Shown here: piece after piece, positions 18,355 through 26,724 of the stretch
How the letters are laid out: each line of letters opens with the position of its first letter
Position numbering within the stretch: position 1 is the first letter of the stretch
Source: Clostridia bacterium
GTDB lineage: Bacteria > Bacillota > Clostridia > Oscillospirales > Acutalibacteraceae
Direction: 5' to 3'
Length of the DNA stretch: 64,000 bases
Assembly (NCBI GenBank): GCA_017513525.1
Contig: JAFXFC010000048.1
Location: 124,001 to 188,000 of the forward strand
Translations under genes and position numbers: made by a program
The notes under the pieces: generated by a model
The model's input: only the letters and a program-made list of their open reading frames with translations
The model's database searches: none
What the model was told of the DNA's origin: nothing

Positions 18355-18383
18355 TAGACTTTTTGAAAAAAAAATTATATAAT
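18355..18383 (+). promoter_or_regulatory. Promoter for the GNAT-IMPase-dehydrogenase-rimM-trmD run
   Basis: TAGACT (18355-18360), 17 nt, then TATAAT (18378-18383), with the first start codon 27 nt further on. No terminator is seen between this promoter and the end of trmD, so all five genes could be on one message. Confidence 0.65.
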
Positions 18384-18409
18384 AAAAGAAAAATTTCAGA
18401 GGTGAGCTT

Positions 18410-18973
18410 ATGGCTTCCGTAAGACCGTATAAAGAAAGTGATAAAGAAAGGGTTCAGCACATTTGTCTTGCAAATGCTGAGTGTCTGGATAAACCCGAAT
18501 CTTTACAAAAGTATATTCTCATTATGTATTGTAATTATTATATAGAGCAAGAGCCCGGAAATTGCTTTGTTGCAGTAAATGATGAAGATGAAGCAGTAGG
18601 TTATATAATCTGCAGTGAAAATTATGATACATATGAAGAGAGATTCAAAGATCTTTATCTTAATCAATGTGCAGCAATAAGCCCTACAAAATATGTGGAA
18701 GCTAAGCTTGATCTGTTATCTCATTCTATGTTCAAAAAGCAATATCCCACACATTTTCATATAGATATTGATGATAATTATCAAAGAATGGGACTCGGCT
18801 CTCTTCTTATCAGCACATTAAAAGCTCATCTGAGAAAGAAGAATATAAACAGCATGATGATGGTTTGCGGTGAAGATAATCAAAAAGCCATTGATTTTTA
18901 TAAGAAAAACGGCTTTAAGGATCTTATAACTACAAAAATGGGTCACGCAATGGGGTTGGAGTTTGAAGATTGA
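18410..18973 (+). CDS. GNAT family N-acetyltransferase
   Basis: 187 aa. The acetyl-CoA binding segment is DDNYQRMGLGSLLISTL (R..G.G/A pattern), followed by CGEDNQKAIDFYKKNGFK. The family transfers an acetyl group from acetyl-CoA to an amine; the substrate cannot be read. ATG with GAGGTGAGC ribosome site. Its TGA overlaps the ATG of the next gene (ATGA-type overlap reversed as TGATG), indicating coupling. Confidence 0.88.
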   Translation: MASVRPYKESDKERVQHICLANAECLDKPESLQKYILIMYCNYYIEQEPGNCFVAVNDEDEAVGYIICSENYDTYEERFKDLYLNQCAAISPTKYVEAKLDLLSHSMFKKQYPTHFHIDIDDNYQRMGLGSLLISTLKAHLRKKNINSMMMVCGEDNQKAIDFYKKNGFKDLITTKMGHAMGLEFED

Positions 18974-19776
18974 TGGAAGTTTTCGCAAGAGAGCAGTATG
19001 ATAAATTAGAGCAACTTGTTAAAAGCTGCGGAAATATAATGCTCAGTGCATTATCTGTTGAAAGCAATTCAGAGAGTATTAAAAGTAAAATCGGCGATGC
19101 GAATTTCGTAACAAAATATGATGAAGAGGTTCAGCAGAAGCTTATTGACGGAATCAGCCGGATTTTCCCCGATGCTCATTTCTTTGCAGAGGAAAAAGAA
19201 AATTTTGAAGCTGATACTAAAAAAGGTTTGTGCTTTGTAATCGATCCCATAGACGGAACTACCAATTTTATTCACTCTCTCGGTGCATCTGCGATATCCG
19301 TTGCGTTGCTTATTGACGGAAATGTTGAATTCGCTCTTATATATGATCCTTACAGGAACGAGCTTTTTAAGGCTTATAAAGGCAAGGGGGCATTTCTCAA
19401 CGGAAACAGTATTTCGGTGTCTGTTAGGGATTTGGAGCTTTCTGTGGTTGCTTTCGGTACAACACCCTACAGAAAAAACGATTTTGCCGATAAAGGCTTT
19501 AGTATTGCTCAGAATGTTTTTCTGAACTGTGCCGATATCAGAAGAAGCGGCAGTGCAGCACTTGATATGGCATATGTTGCTTGCGGCAGGATTGATGCGT
19601 TTTTTGAATGTATTTTATCCCCTTGGGACTATGCCGCAGGAGCGCTTATAATAAAAGAAGCTGGTGGACTTACCACCGATTTCAGCGGAAATGATGTGGG
19701 TTTTTCTGTCCCCTCATCTGTTCTTTACTCAAATAAAAAAGTTCATGATAAGCTTTTAGCTTTGATTAATAAATAA
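18973..19776 (+). CDS. Inositol monophosphatase family protein
   Basis: 267 aa. Metal-binding motifs are FAEE, DPIDGTTNF and SPWDYAAGALIIKEAGG, all intact, so an active Mg-dependent phosphatase for inositol phosphates or related sugar phosphates (3'-phosphoadenosine phosphatases share the fold). The start at ATG 18973 overlaps the GNAT stop. It lies before a second Gfo/Idh dehydrogenase, which fits inositol or sugar catabolism, though that is inference. Confidence 0.9.
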   Translation: MEVFAREQYDKLEQLVKSCGNIMLSALSVESNSESIKSKIGDANFVTKYDEEVQQKLIDGISRIFPDAHFFAEEKENFEADTKKGLCFVIDPIDGTTNFIHSLGASAISVALLIDGNVEFALIYDPYRNELFKAYKGKGAFLNGNSISVSVRDLELSVVAFGTTPYRKNDFADKGFSIAQNVFLNCADIRRSGSAALDMAYVACGRIDAFFECILSPWDYAAGALIIKEAGGLTTDFSGNDVGFSVPSSVLYSNKKVHDKLLALINK

Positions 19777-19789
19777 TTCGGAGGTCAAT

Positions 19790-20944
19790 ATGGCAGACAA
19801 TATTCTTGATCGTTTTAAAGACGGCAGTGATGAAGAAAAGGTAATTGATACCACCAAAAAAATTAAGGTAGGTATAATCGGTACAGGTTGGATAGCAGAG
19901 GCACATGTAGCAAACTATCTCAGATGTCCCGATGTTGAAATCGTAGCAGCTGCGGAGCTTATTCCCGGTAAAGCAGAAAAATTCTGTAAGGTAAACGGAA
20001 TTGACGGTATAAGACTTTACCCCGATCATAAGGCCATGATAGATGCTGAAGAGCTTGATGCTGTCAGCGTTTGTACTTATAACAGAACTCATGCTGAATG
20101 TACAATTTATGCACTTGAGCACGGAGTAAATGTTCTTCTCGAAAAGCCCATGTGTGTTACTCTTGAAGAAGCAGTTGCAATCTGCCGCGCAGAAAAGAAG
20201 AGCGGAAAGATTCTTTCAATCGGATTCCAGCCGAGATTTGACGAAAATATGAAAATGGTTAAAAAGATTGTTGAATCAGGCGAACTCGGTGATATTTATT
20301 ATATCCAGACAGGCGGCGGCAGAAGAAGAGGTATTCCTACTCCTTACGGAACCAGCTTTATTGAGGACAAGACTGCAGGTATCGGTGCACTTGCAGATAT
20401 CGGCTGTTATTCACTTGATATGGTGCTTAACGCTGTCGGTTATCCCAAGCCTCTTACTGTTTCAGGTTATACTTCAGCATTTTTCGGAAAAGATCCTGTA
20501 ACCTTCCCCGGACATCCCGAATATGCAGATGTTTTCGGTGTTGACGATTTTGCTGCAGCATTTGTTCGTCTTGAAGGCGGAATAATTCTTGACTTCCGTA
20601 TCTCATGGGCTATGAACCTTGACACCCCCGGTGATACAATTATTCTCGGTACAAAAGCAGGTCTTCGTATTCCTTCAACTGAATGCTGGAACGGAAGCAT
20701 TGGCGGACCTCTTAAAATTTACAGAACCATTGCAGGCAGCGATGTTGAAACTGTCGTTCCCGAAAGAAGCAATAAAGAAGACAATTTCTACAGTAAGATC
20801 CGTTTATTTGTAGATGCAGTAAAAGAAGGCGGCTGCGCTCCCGTTCCTTCAAGTCAGATTATTTATAATCAGGCTATTATTGACGGTATTTCAAGATCTG
20901 CAAAATGCGGCAGAGAAGTTACCGTTGAAATTCCTGAAATCTAA
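19790..20944 (+). CDS. Gfo/Idh/MocA family oxidoreductase
   Basis: 384 aa. After a ~27-residue leader, GIIGTGWIAEAHVANY is the dinucleotide-binding loop, LLEKPMCVTLEEAV the EKP motif, and ADIGCYSLDMVLNAVG the substrate-side helix. It is longer than the 17308-18285 paralogue and not closely similar to it. AATTCGGAGGTC supplies the ribosome site. Only 3 nt separate it from rimM. Confidence 0.9.
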   Translation: MADNILDRFKDGSDEEKVIDTTKKIKVGIIGTGWIAEAHVANYLRCPDVEIVAAAELIPGKAEKFCKVNGIDGIRLYPDHKAMIDAEELDAVSVCTYNRTHAECTIYALEHGVNVLLEKPMCVTLEEAVAICRAEKKSGKILSIGFQPRFDENMKMVKKIVESGELGDIYYIQTGGGRRRGIPTPYGTSFIEDKTAGIGALADIGCYSLDMVLNAVGYPKPLTVSGYTSAFFGKDPVTFPGHPEYADVFGVDDFAAAFVRLEGGIILDFRISWAMNLDTPGDTIILGTKAGLRIPSTECWNGSIGGPLKIYRTIAGSDVETVVPERSNKEDNFYSKIRLFVDAVKEGGCAPVPSSQIIYNQAIIDGISRSAKCGREVTVEIPEI

Positions 20945-20947
20945 ATT

Positions 20948-21466
20948 ATGTTAAAAGATTATCTCGAACTTGGTCAGATAGTCGGAACACACGGAATAAA
21001 AGGGGAGATTCGCATCAATCCATGGTGCGATTCTCCCGATTTTGCGAAAAAATTCAAAACTGTGTATTTTGACAGTAAAGGACTCAAATCCTGTAAGATC
21101 ATTTCCTGCAGAGCGCACGGAAATCTGATCCTTATGAAGCTTGACGGAATTGATACAATTGAGTCTGCTCAGACCTTAAGAAATAAAGTGATTTATATAA
21201 AACGGGCTGATGCCCGTCTGCCTGACGGCACATGGTTTATAGAAGAGCTTATCGGCTGTGAAGTATATGATGCTGAAACACAAGAGCTTTACGGAAAAAT
21301 AAGCGATGTTTCAGAAACAGGTGCTAATGATGTCTGGCACATAACTGATGAAAACGGCAATGAATATCTCATTCCTTCGATTAAGGAAGTTGTTATTGAA
21401 GTAAATGTTGCTGATAATAAAGTTTTGATAAAACCTTTGAAAGGAATTTTTGATAATGCGGATTGA
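20948..21466 (+). CDS. rimM: Ribosome maturation factor RimM
   Basis: 172 aa. N-terminal RimM domain with LGQIVGTHGIKGEIRI and a C-terminal PRC-barrel (IGCEVYDAETQELYGKISDV, YLIPSIKEVV). It assists 30S head assembly by binding S19. No clear ribosome site precedes the ATG, so translation probably depends on the dehydrogenase gene ending 3 nt upstream. The usual partners rpsP and the KH-domain gene are missing upstream. Confidence 0.94.
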   Translation: MLKDYLELGQIVGTHGIKGEIRINPWCDSPDFAKKFKTVYFDSKGLKSCKIISCRAHGNLILMKLDGIDTIESAQTLRNKVIYIKRADARLPDGTWFIEELIGCEVYDAETQELYGKISDVSETGANDVWHITDENGNEYLIPSIKEVVIEVNVADNKVLIKPLKGIFDNAD

Positions 21467-22202
21467 TATTCTGACTCTTTTTCCCGATATGTGTAAAGCT
21501 GTATATTCCGAGAGTATTATCGGACGTGCACTTTCAAAGGGAATTATAGAAATCCATTCACATAATATCAGAGATTTTACACAAGATAAGCATAAAAGAG
21601 TTGATGATTCGCCATACGGCGGCGGCATGGGAATGCTCATGCAGGCACAGCCGATTTATGACTGTTATAAGTCTGTTTGTGATAGTGTCGGTAAAAAAAC
21701 TCATTTGATATATTTGTCACCTCAGGGGACGGTTTTAACTCAAAAAAGAGCTGTTGAGCTTTCGAAACTTGACAATATCACATTGTTGTGCGGTCACTAT
21801 GAGGGAATAGATGAACGCGTTTTAGAAGAGATTGTTGATGAAGAGATATCAATCGGTGATTTTGTATTAACAGGCGGTGAATTGCCGGCTTTAGTACTGA
21901 TTGATTGTATTGCAAGAATGGTAGACGGTGTTTTACCAAATGAGGAAGCATTTTCCTGTGAGAGTCATTATTCAGGTCTTTTAGAGCATCCCCAGTATAC
22001 TAAACCATACGAATGGAACGGCATAAAGGTTCCCGATGTTCTGATCTCTGGGCATCATGCGAACATCGAAAAATGGAAGCGTGAGCAGTCACTTAAAAGA
22101 ACATTTGAAAGGCGTCCCGATCTGTTGGAAAACGCTTCTTTGTCAGATTTTGACAGGAAATTTTTGGACAATCTTAAAAATTCAGTTGAAGATTTGGATT
22201 AA
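21456..22202 (+). CDS. trmD: tRNA (guanine(37)-N(1))-methyltransferase TrmD
   Basis: 248 aa. SPOUT/trefoil-knot enzyme making m1G37 in tRNAs. MRIDILTLFPDM at the start, SPYGGGMGMLMQAQP, LLCGHYEGIDERV and IGDFVLTGGELPAL form the knot and SAM site. ATG 21456 lies 11 nt inside rimM, behind AAAGGA at 21439-21444. rplS, normally next, is absent; a terminator is not evident in the 170 nt that follow. Confidence 0.95.
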   Translation: MRIDILTLFPDMCKAVYSESIIGRALSKGIIEIHSHNIRDFTQDKHKRVDDSPYGGGMGMLMQAQPIYDCYKSVCDSVGKKTHLIYLSPQGTVLTQKRAVELSKLDNITLLCGHYEGIDERVLEEIVDEEISIGDFVLTGGELPALVLIDCIARMVDGVLPNEEAFSCESHYSGLLEHPQYTKPYEWNGIKVPDVLISGHHANIEKWKREQSLKRTFERRPDLLENASLSDFDRKFLDNLKNSVEDLD

Positions 22203-22310
22203 TTGCTGTAATTATCATTTTTATTGTAGGTAAATTGCACAAATCGCCTTGTCTCTTTTTGTTTCCTTTTAGATTTTCAAACGAATTACATTTTTATTTT
22301 GTTATTTTGA

Positions 22311-22338
22311 TTGACTGAAAATAAGTTTGTGATATAAT
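22311..22338 (+). promoter_or_regulatory. ptsH promoter
   Basis: TTGACT (22311-22316), 16 nt, extended -10 TGATATAAT (TATAAT at 22333-22338), 37 nt before the ATG. The preceding stretch from 22203 is AT-rich with no gene or clear hairpin. Confidence 0.8.
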
Positions 22339-22374
22339 ATATTAGAAATCTGTTATCCGAGAGGAGATTATAAT

Positions 22375-22638
22375 ATGATCACAAAGGAAATTACCGTACA
22401 AAATCAGGTAGGTCTTCACGCAAGACCGGCAACATTCTTCATTCAGAAAGCTAATGAGTTTAAGTCTTCCATCTGGGTTGAAAAAGAAGAACGCAGAGCT
22501 AACGCAAAGAGCCTTTTAGGCGTATTATCTCTCGGAATAACCGGTGGCACACAGATTAAGATCATTGCAGACGGTCATGATGAAGAAGCAGCAGTAGATG
22601 CTCTTGAAAAGCTCATTATTTCAGGTTTTGCAGAATAA
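22375..22638 (+). CDS. ptsH: HPr family phosphocarrier protein
   Basis: 87 aa, complete HPr. His15 in GLHARPATFF is the site phosphorylated by enzyme I, and Ser46 in NAKSLLGVL is the HPr-kinase site, so it can serve both PTS transport and catabolite control. No ptsI or EII gene lies next to it; it is a single-gene unit with its own strong promoter and terminator. Confidence 0.93.
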   Translation: MITKEITVQNQVGLHARPATFFIQKANEFKSSIWVEKEERRANAKSLLGVLSLGITGGTQIKIIADGHDEEAAVDALEKLIISGFAE

Positions 22639-22655
22639 TAATTTGCATATTTAAG

Positions 22656-22688
22656 GTGCATCGGCAACGGTGCACTTTTTTCTTTTTT
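22656..22688 (+). terminator. Intrinsic terminator of ptsH
   Basis: Stem GTGCATCG (22656-22663) / CGGTGCAC (22668-22675) closed by a GCAA tetraloop, then a nearly unbroken T-run. The uvrC start codon lies only about 18 nt after it, so uvrC needs read-through or an upstream promoter. Confidence 0.88.
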
Positions 22689-22705
22689 TACAGGCGGTGA
22701 AAAAT

Positions 22706-24529
22706 TTGAACCGAATTGATTATTTAAGAAATAAAGCTCAGGCTCTTCCCGAACAGCCGGGAGTATATATTATGAAAAATGCCCGTTCCGAGATAATTTA
22801 TATCGGAAAGGCAAAGGTGTTGAAAAACCGTGTGAGTCAATATTTCGGCTCTCAGAATAAACACTCAACCAAAGTAAAAAGAATGGTTGAAAATGTTTAT
22901 GATTTTGATTATATTATTGTTTCAAGTGAATTTGAAGCACTGATACTTGAATGCAGTCTTATAAAACAAAATATGCCGAAATATAACATCCTGTTAAAGG
23001 ATGACAAAGGCTACACATATGTTAAACTCGAAGATAACGGTTGGAAGAAAATATCCTCTGTGTTTCAAAAGAATGATGATAACGCAACCTATTACGGTCC
23101 CTACACATCCTCTGATTATGTTTCGACCGCCGTAAAAGAGGCAACTGACATTTTTATGCTGCCTCACTGCAATAAAAAATTTCCCGATGATATAAAAAAG
23201 AAGGGAAGACCGTGTCTTAATTATCATATAAAGATTTGCTCAGGTGCTTGCTCAGGAAAAATATCCGTAGATGAAAATAATCAAAATGTTGACGATGCTT
23301 TGCGTTTTGTTTTAGGCGGTAAGACTGATCTTATCAATTCCTTGAGAACTCAAATGGAACAAGCCTCTGAAAGACTCGATTTTGAAAGAGCTGCAAAAAT
23401 TCGTGATAAGCTTCGTTCTATTGAAAAGGTTTCTCAGAAACAACATGTAGTTGCATTAAAAATTAAAAATCAGGATATTTTCGGAATTGAAAGTATTGAA
23501 GAGAAAACCTGTGTCAACATTCTTACCGTGAGAAACGGTACGATAATAAATACTGAAAATTTTATTTTAGACAGGCTTGAAGAATCTGAAGATGAATATG
23601 TTCAGCTTCTTGCAAATTATTACTCGGAAAAGCACGATCTGCCCGACAGAATTTGTGTTGAATTTGACTTATCGAACGCTGATTATTTACTTGATTTTTT
23701 ATATAATATTTCAAATAAAAAAGTTGCCTTGCATTTTCCGAAATCTGGAGAAAGTGCATCCTTAATGAAAATGGCAAAAAGTAATGCAAGAGAAAAGCTT
23801 TCAAGAGTATTGTCATATAATAATAAATCCAAGGCGGCATTATATGAACTCAAAGAGCTGTTAGGACTTGAAGAGTTTCCCTCAATTATTGAGGCATATG
23901 ATATTTCCAATATGAACGGCAGTGAAAATGTCGGCGGGATGGTCGTATTCGTAAACGGAAAACCCGATAAAAAAAGATACAGAAGATTTGCCATTAAAAG
24001 CTTTGAGGGGCAGGATGACTACAGATCTCTTGCGGAAGTATTAAACAGGCGTATCGGAGAATATTATATCAATATTGACGGCGGAGATGAATTCGGTGAT
24101 AAGCCCGATCTAATACTTCTTGACGGCGGAACAGGACAGGTTAATGCTGTAAAAGAAATACTTGAAAAGCGTGGCTTTGATGTTCCTTTGTTCGGAATGG
24201 TAAAAGACGGCAAACACAGGACAAGAGCTATTGCAACAGGCGGAAGAGAAATAACAATCAATGATAACCGAAGCGTATTTACCTTGATTTCGGATATTCA
24301 GGAAGAGGTACATCGGTATGCTATCAGTTATCATCATAAGCTTAAGCAAAAGAATGCTTTAACCTCATCTTTGTTATCAATACCCGGTATCGGAGAAAAG
24401 AGAACCAAAAATTTACTGTTGAAATTTGGTTCAGTATCAAAAATTAAAGAAGCAAGTATTGAAGAGTTAGCTTCAGTAAAGGGCATCACAGAATCACAAG
24501 CACTTATAATTCGCAATTATTTTAATTAA
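22706..24529 (+). CDS. uvrC: Excinuclease ABC subunit C
   Basis: 607 aa. Makes both incisions in nucleotide excision repair. GIY-YIG nuclease domain (GVYIMKNARSEIIYIGKA) at the N terminus, a UVR helix pair (LDFERAAKIRDKL) near residue 220 for UvrB contact, an RNase-H-like 5' nuclease domain (EAYDISNMNGSENVGGMVVF, LILLDGGTGQVNAV) and C-terminal helix-hairpin-helix repeats (SIPGIGEKRTKNLL). Start at TTG 22706, about 9 nt after the GGCGGTG site; GTG 22697 is the alternative. Confidence 0.94.
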   Translation: MNRIDYLRNKAQALPEQPGVYIMKNARSEIIYIGKAKVLKNRVSQYFGSQNKHSTKVKRMVENVYDFDYIIVSSEFEALILECSLIKQNMPKYNILLKDDKGYTYVKLEDNGWKKISSVFQKNDDNATYYGPYTSSDYVSTAVKEATDIFMLPHCNKKFPDDIKKKGRPCLNYHIKICSGACSGKISVDENNQNVDDALRFVLGGKTDLINSLRTQMEQASERLDFERAAKIRDKLRSIEKVSQKQHVVALKIKNQDIFGIESIEEKTCVNILTVRNGTIINTENFILDRLEESEDEYVQLLANYYSEKHDLPDRICVEFDLSNADYLLDFLYNISNKKVALHFPKSGESASLMKMAKSNAREKLSRVLSYNNKSKAALYELKELLGLEEFPSIIEAYDISNMNGSENVGGMVVFVNGKPDKKRYRRFAIKSFEGQDDYRSLAEVLNRRIGEYYINIDGGDEFGDKPDLILLDGGTGQVNAVKEILEKRGFDVPLFGMVKDGKHRTRAIATGGREITINDNRSVFTLISDIQEEVHRYAISYHHKLKQKNALTSSLLSIPGIGEKRTKNLLLKFGSVSKIKEASIEELASVKGITESQALIIRNYFN

Positions 24530-24537
24530 TGTTAAGA

Positions 24538-24554
24538 GTTATTTTTAAAATAAC
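24538..24554. repeat. Perfect 17-nt palindrome upstream of the rsmD promoter
   Basis: GTTATTTT, central T, AAAATAAC. It ends 2 nt before the -35 of the next promoter and could be an operator or a weak uvrC terminator; no T-run follows directly. Confidence 0.5.
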
Positions 24555-24556
24555 AG

Positions 24557-24586
24557 TTGACAAAACACGGTATTTGGTGTGATAAT
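24557..24586 (+). promoter_or_regulatory. Promoter for rsmD-coaD
   Basis: TTGACA (24557-24562), 18 nt, GATAAT (24581-24586) with a TG extension at 24578; the ATG of rsmD is 30 nt downstream. Confidence 0.72.
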
Positions 24587-24615
24587 ATAGTGTAAATAAT
24601 ATTACGGAGTTTTAT

Positions 24616-25167
24616 ATGCGTGTAATAACCGGTTCAGCCAGGGGCAGACGACTTCTTTCTCCTGAAGGTGCTGACATTCGACCGACTACCGATAAGGTAA
24701 AAGAATCTATTTTTAATATAATACAGTTTGAATTAGAGGATGCAAATGTGCTCGATTTATTTGCGGGTTCAGGTCAATTGGGAATCGAAGCATTGAGCCG
24801 AGGTGCAAAACGGACTGTTTTCGTAGATTCATCTAAAAAGTCACTTGATATAGTAAAAAAGAATATTGAATTATGTAAGTTTTCATCCTGTGCTCATACG
24901 GTATTTTCCGATGCGATAGCTTTTTTAAGAGGAACATCTGAAAAATTTGATATTGTTTTTCTTGATCCCCCTTATCATAATTCGCTTTGTAATAAAGCAC
25001 TGGAGAACATTTCTCCTTGTCTTAATGATGAAGCTGTGGTTATATGTGAAACGCAGACAGATGAGATTTTGCCTGAAAAAGCAGGGGAATTAAATGTTGT
25101 TCGTGAATATTGTTATTCTGCTATAAAACTAACGGTTTACCGCAAAAATTCTGTATGCGGGGAGTGA
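24616..25167 (+). CDS. rsmD: 16S rRNA (guanine(966)-N(2))-methyltransferase RsmD
   Basis: 183 aa. MRVITGSARGRRL at the start, RPTTDKVKESIFNII, SAM motif LDLFAGSGQLGIEALSRGA, and the N2-guanine methylase motif FLDPPYHN (DPPY). Makes m2G966 on 16S rRNA. It ends 4 nt before coaD, a widespread pairing. Confidence 0.94.
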   Translation: MRVITGSARGRRLLSPEGADIRPTTDKVKESIFNIIQFELEDANVLDLFAGSGQLGIEALSRGAKRTVFVDSSKKSLDIVKKNIELCKFSSCAHTVFSDAIAFLRGTSEKFDIVFLDPPYHNSLCNKALENISPCLNDEAVVICETQTDEILPEKAGELNVVREYCYSAIKLTVYRKNSVCGE

Positions 25168-25171
25168 TTTG

Positions 25172-25660
25172 ATGGATTCCATTGCTATTTGTCCCGGTAG
25201 CTTTGATCCTATTACAATAGGTCATCTTAATATAATTGCAAGAACAGCAAAAATGTTCAGTAAGGTTATCGTTGTTGTAATGATAAACAGAAAAAAGCCC
25301 GGGGGACTTTTTACACCCGAGGAAAGAATCGATTTTATAAAGCGATGCACTTCAGATATCCCGAATGTTGAGGTTGATTTTTCTGACGGTTTACTTGCTG
25401 ATTACGCTATAAGCAAAGGTGCTGTGGCTATTGTCAAAGGCTTGCGTGTTTTATCCGATTACGAAGATGAATTCAAGCAAGCTCTTACTAATAAGAAACT
25501 TGCGAAAGATGTCGAAACGATTTTTATGGTCACTGACACTGAATATATGTTTCTCAGCTCCAGCGTTGTTAAAGAAATTTGCAGTTTCGGCGGCGATATA
25601 AGTGATTTTGTTCCAAAAGAAATAAAACAAGATATAATAAACAGAATACGAGAAAGGTGA
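25172..25660 (+). CDS. coaD: Phosphopantetheine adenylyltransferase
   Basis: 162 aa. Catalyses the fourth step of CoA synthesis, 4'-phosphopantetheine plus ATP to dephospho-CoA. CPGSFDPITIGHLN has the T/HxGH nucleotidyl-transferase motif and EYMFLSSSVVKEI the conserved ISSSxVRE-type motif. ATG 25172 is 7 nt after GGGGAG; the in-frame TTG at 25169 is closer to that site. The last codons overlap the ribosome site of the next gene. Confidence 0.95.
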   Translation: MDSIAICPGSFDPITIGHLNIIARTAKMFSKVIVVVMINRKKPGGLFTPEERIDFIKRCTSDIPNVEVDFSDGLLADYAISKGAVAIVKGLRVLSDYEDEFKQALTNKKLAKDVETIFMVTDTEYMFLSSSVVKEICSFGGDISDFVPKEIKQDIINRIRER

Positions 25661-25665
25661 ATATT

Positions 25666-26217
25666 ATGAATATTGACGATTTACTTAATCAGCTTGAAGA
25701 CATTCTTGAAGAAGGAAAATATCCCTTTGGCGGAAGCAAGGTAAAGGTTGATGCAGATGCTATCCGCTCAATTCTTAATGACATTCGCGTAGGTCTTCCC
25801 GATGAGGTTATCAAAGCAAGACAGATAGCTTCTGAAAGAAAGGCAATTCTCTCACAGGCAAATGATGCAGCTGAAGTTAAAATCAGACAAGCTGAATCTC
25901 AGGCTCGCAAGCTCGTTGAGGATCATGAGATCACTAAGGGTGCTCAGCTTAATGCTGCTGAGATAATTGCTGATGCAAAGAAGCAGGCTGCAGAGATTAT
26001 TGAAAAGGCAAAAGCTAACTCAAATGAGATAGTAGACAACGCTCAGAAATGGGCAAGCGATCTTCGCAGCAGCGCAAGCAGTTTTGTTGAAACAATAATG
26101 AATGAAAGTGATGAAATTCTCACTCAGAGTATAGAAGACTTTACAAAGAGTCTTAATAAGGTCAGAATTGCTTCTCAGCATCTTAAGAGCGTGACTGCAA
26201 AAAAATCAGGACAGTAA
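25666..26217 (+). CDS. Coiled-coil protein, F0F1-b/DivIVA-like, unknown function
   Basis: 183 aa. After a short N-terminal region with DDLLNQLEDILEEG, residues ~60-150 are a long, Ala/Glu/Lys-rich helix with repeated pattern (AAEIIADAKKQAAEIIEKAK) like ATP synthase subunit b or DivIVA coiled coils. No membrane segment. Such proteins often follow coaD in Clostridia and are usually annotated only as hypothetical or ATPase; I infer a structural role. ATG 25666 has GAAAGGTGA 6 nt upstream. Confidence 0.75.
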   Translation: MNIDDLLNQLEDILEEGKYPFGGSKVKVDADAIRSILNDIRVGLPDEVIKARQIASERKAILSQANDAAEVKIRQAESQARKLVEDHEITKGAQLNAAEIIADAKKQAAEIIEKAKANSNEIVDNAQKWASDLRSSASSFVETIMNESDEILTQSIEDFTKSLNKVRIASQHLKSVTAKKSGQ

Positions 26218-26238
26218 AACAGTAATACGGATTCAGCG

Positions 26239-26262
26239 CCTCGCATATTAATGTGCGAGGTG
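26239..26262 (+). promoter_or_regulatory. Hairpin whose 3' arm carries the next gene's ribosome site
   Basis: CCTCGCA (26239-26245) pairs with TGCGAGG (26254-26260); the 3' arm includes GAGGTG, the only ribosome site for GTG 26270. The following TGTTTGTTTG is a poor T-run, so this may be a weak terminator, a translation control hairpin, or both. Confidence 0.5.
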
Positions 26263-26269
26263 TTTGTTT

Positions 26270-26719
26270 GTGAAAGCTTTTATTTGCAGGTATCCTAAAA
26301 ATCATATTACTGATATTTTACTGAGCCTGTTTTGTATATTTACTATATGTCTTATTTTGCAGAATTCTGACACTAAGAACATAATATATTGTTATTCTGA
26401 AAACGAAAGAATTGATTTTCTGAATATTAACGGTTGGGTCGTTGATGAATCAACAGGAGAATATTCTGAAATAAGTTTACCGAATGTTATTGATGAAACC
26501 TTTGAGGAATATATTGAACTGCAAAAGGAGCAAGGCTTCGACTTGATGCCGTATATCGGTAAAAGTGTTCAAAAATATACTTATGAGGTTTTAAATTATC
26601 CCGGCTACGAAAATTCAGGCGGTATTTTTGCTACTATATTTGTTTATTCAGATAAAATAATAGCTGCTGATATTTATTCAGCTGCAATTGACGGTTTTAT
26701 TCAAGGAGTGATATCCTGA
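26270..26719 (+). CDS. DUF4830 domain-containing protein
   Basis: 149 aa from GTG 26270. One N-terminal hydrophobic segment (about 13-31, TDILLSLFCIFTICLILQN) acts as signal anchor. The outer part has FLNINGWVVDESTGEYSEISLP and EQGFDLMPYIGKSVQKYTYEV, which resembles DUF4830 (GW...P...YN..QK.QGFDL..Y.G....RYTY). Function unknown; such proteins are common in Ruminococcaceae. It lies between the coiled-coil gene and an rRNA pseudouridine synthase, whose start is 5 nt away. Confidence 0.7.
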   Translation: MKAFICRYPKNHITDILLSLFCIFTICLILQNSDTKNIIYCYSENERIDFLNINGWVVDESTGEYSEISLPNVIDETFEEYIELQKEQGFDLMPYIGKSVQKYTYEVLNYPGYENSGGIFATIFVYSDKIIAADIYSAAIDGFIQGVIS

Positions 26720-26724
26720 TATCT

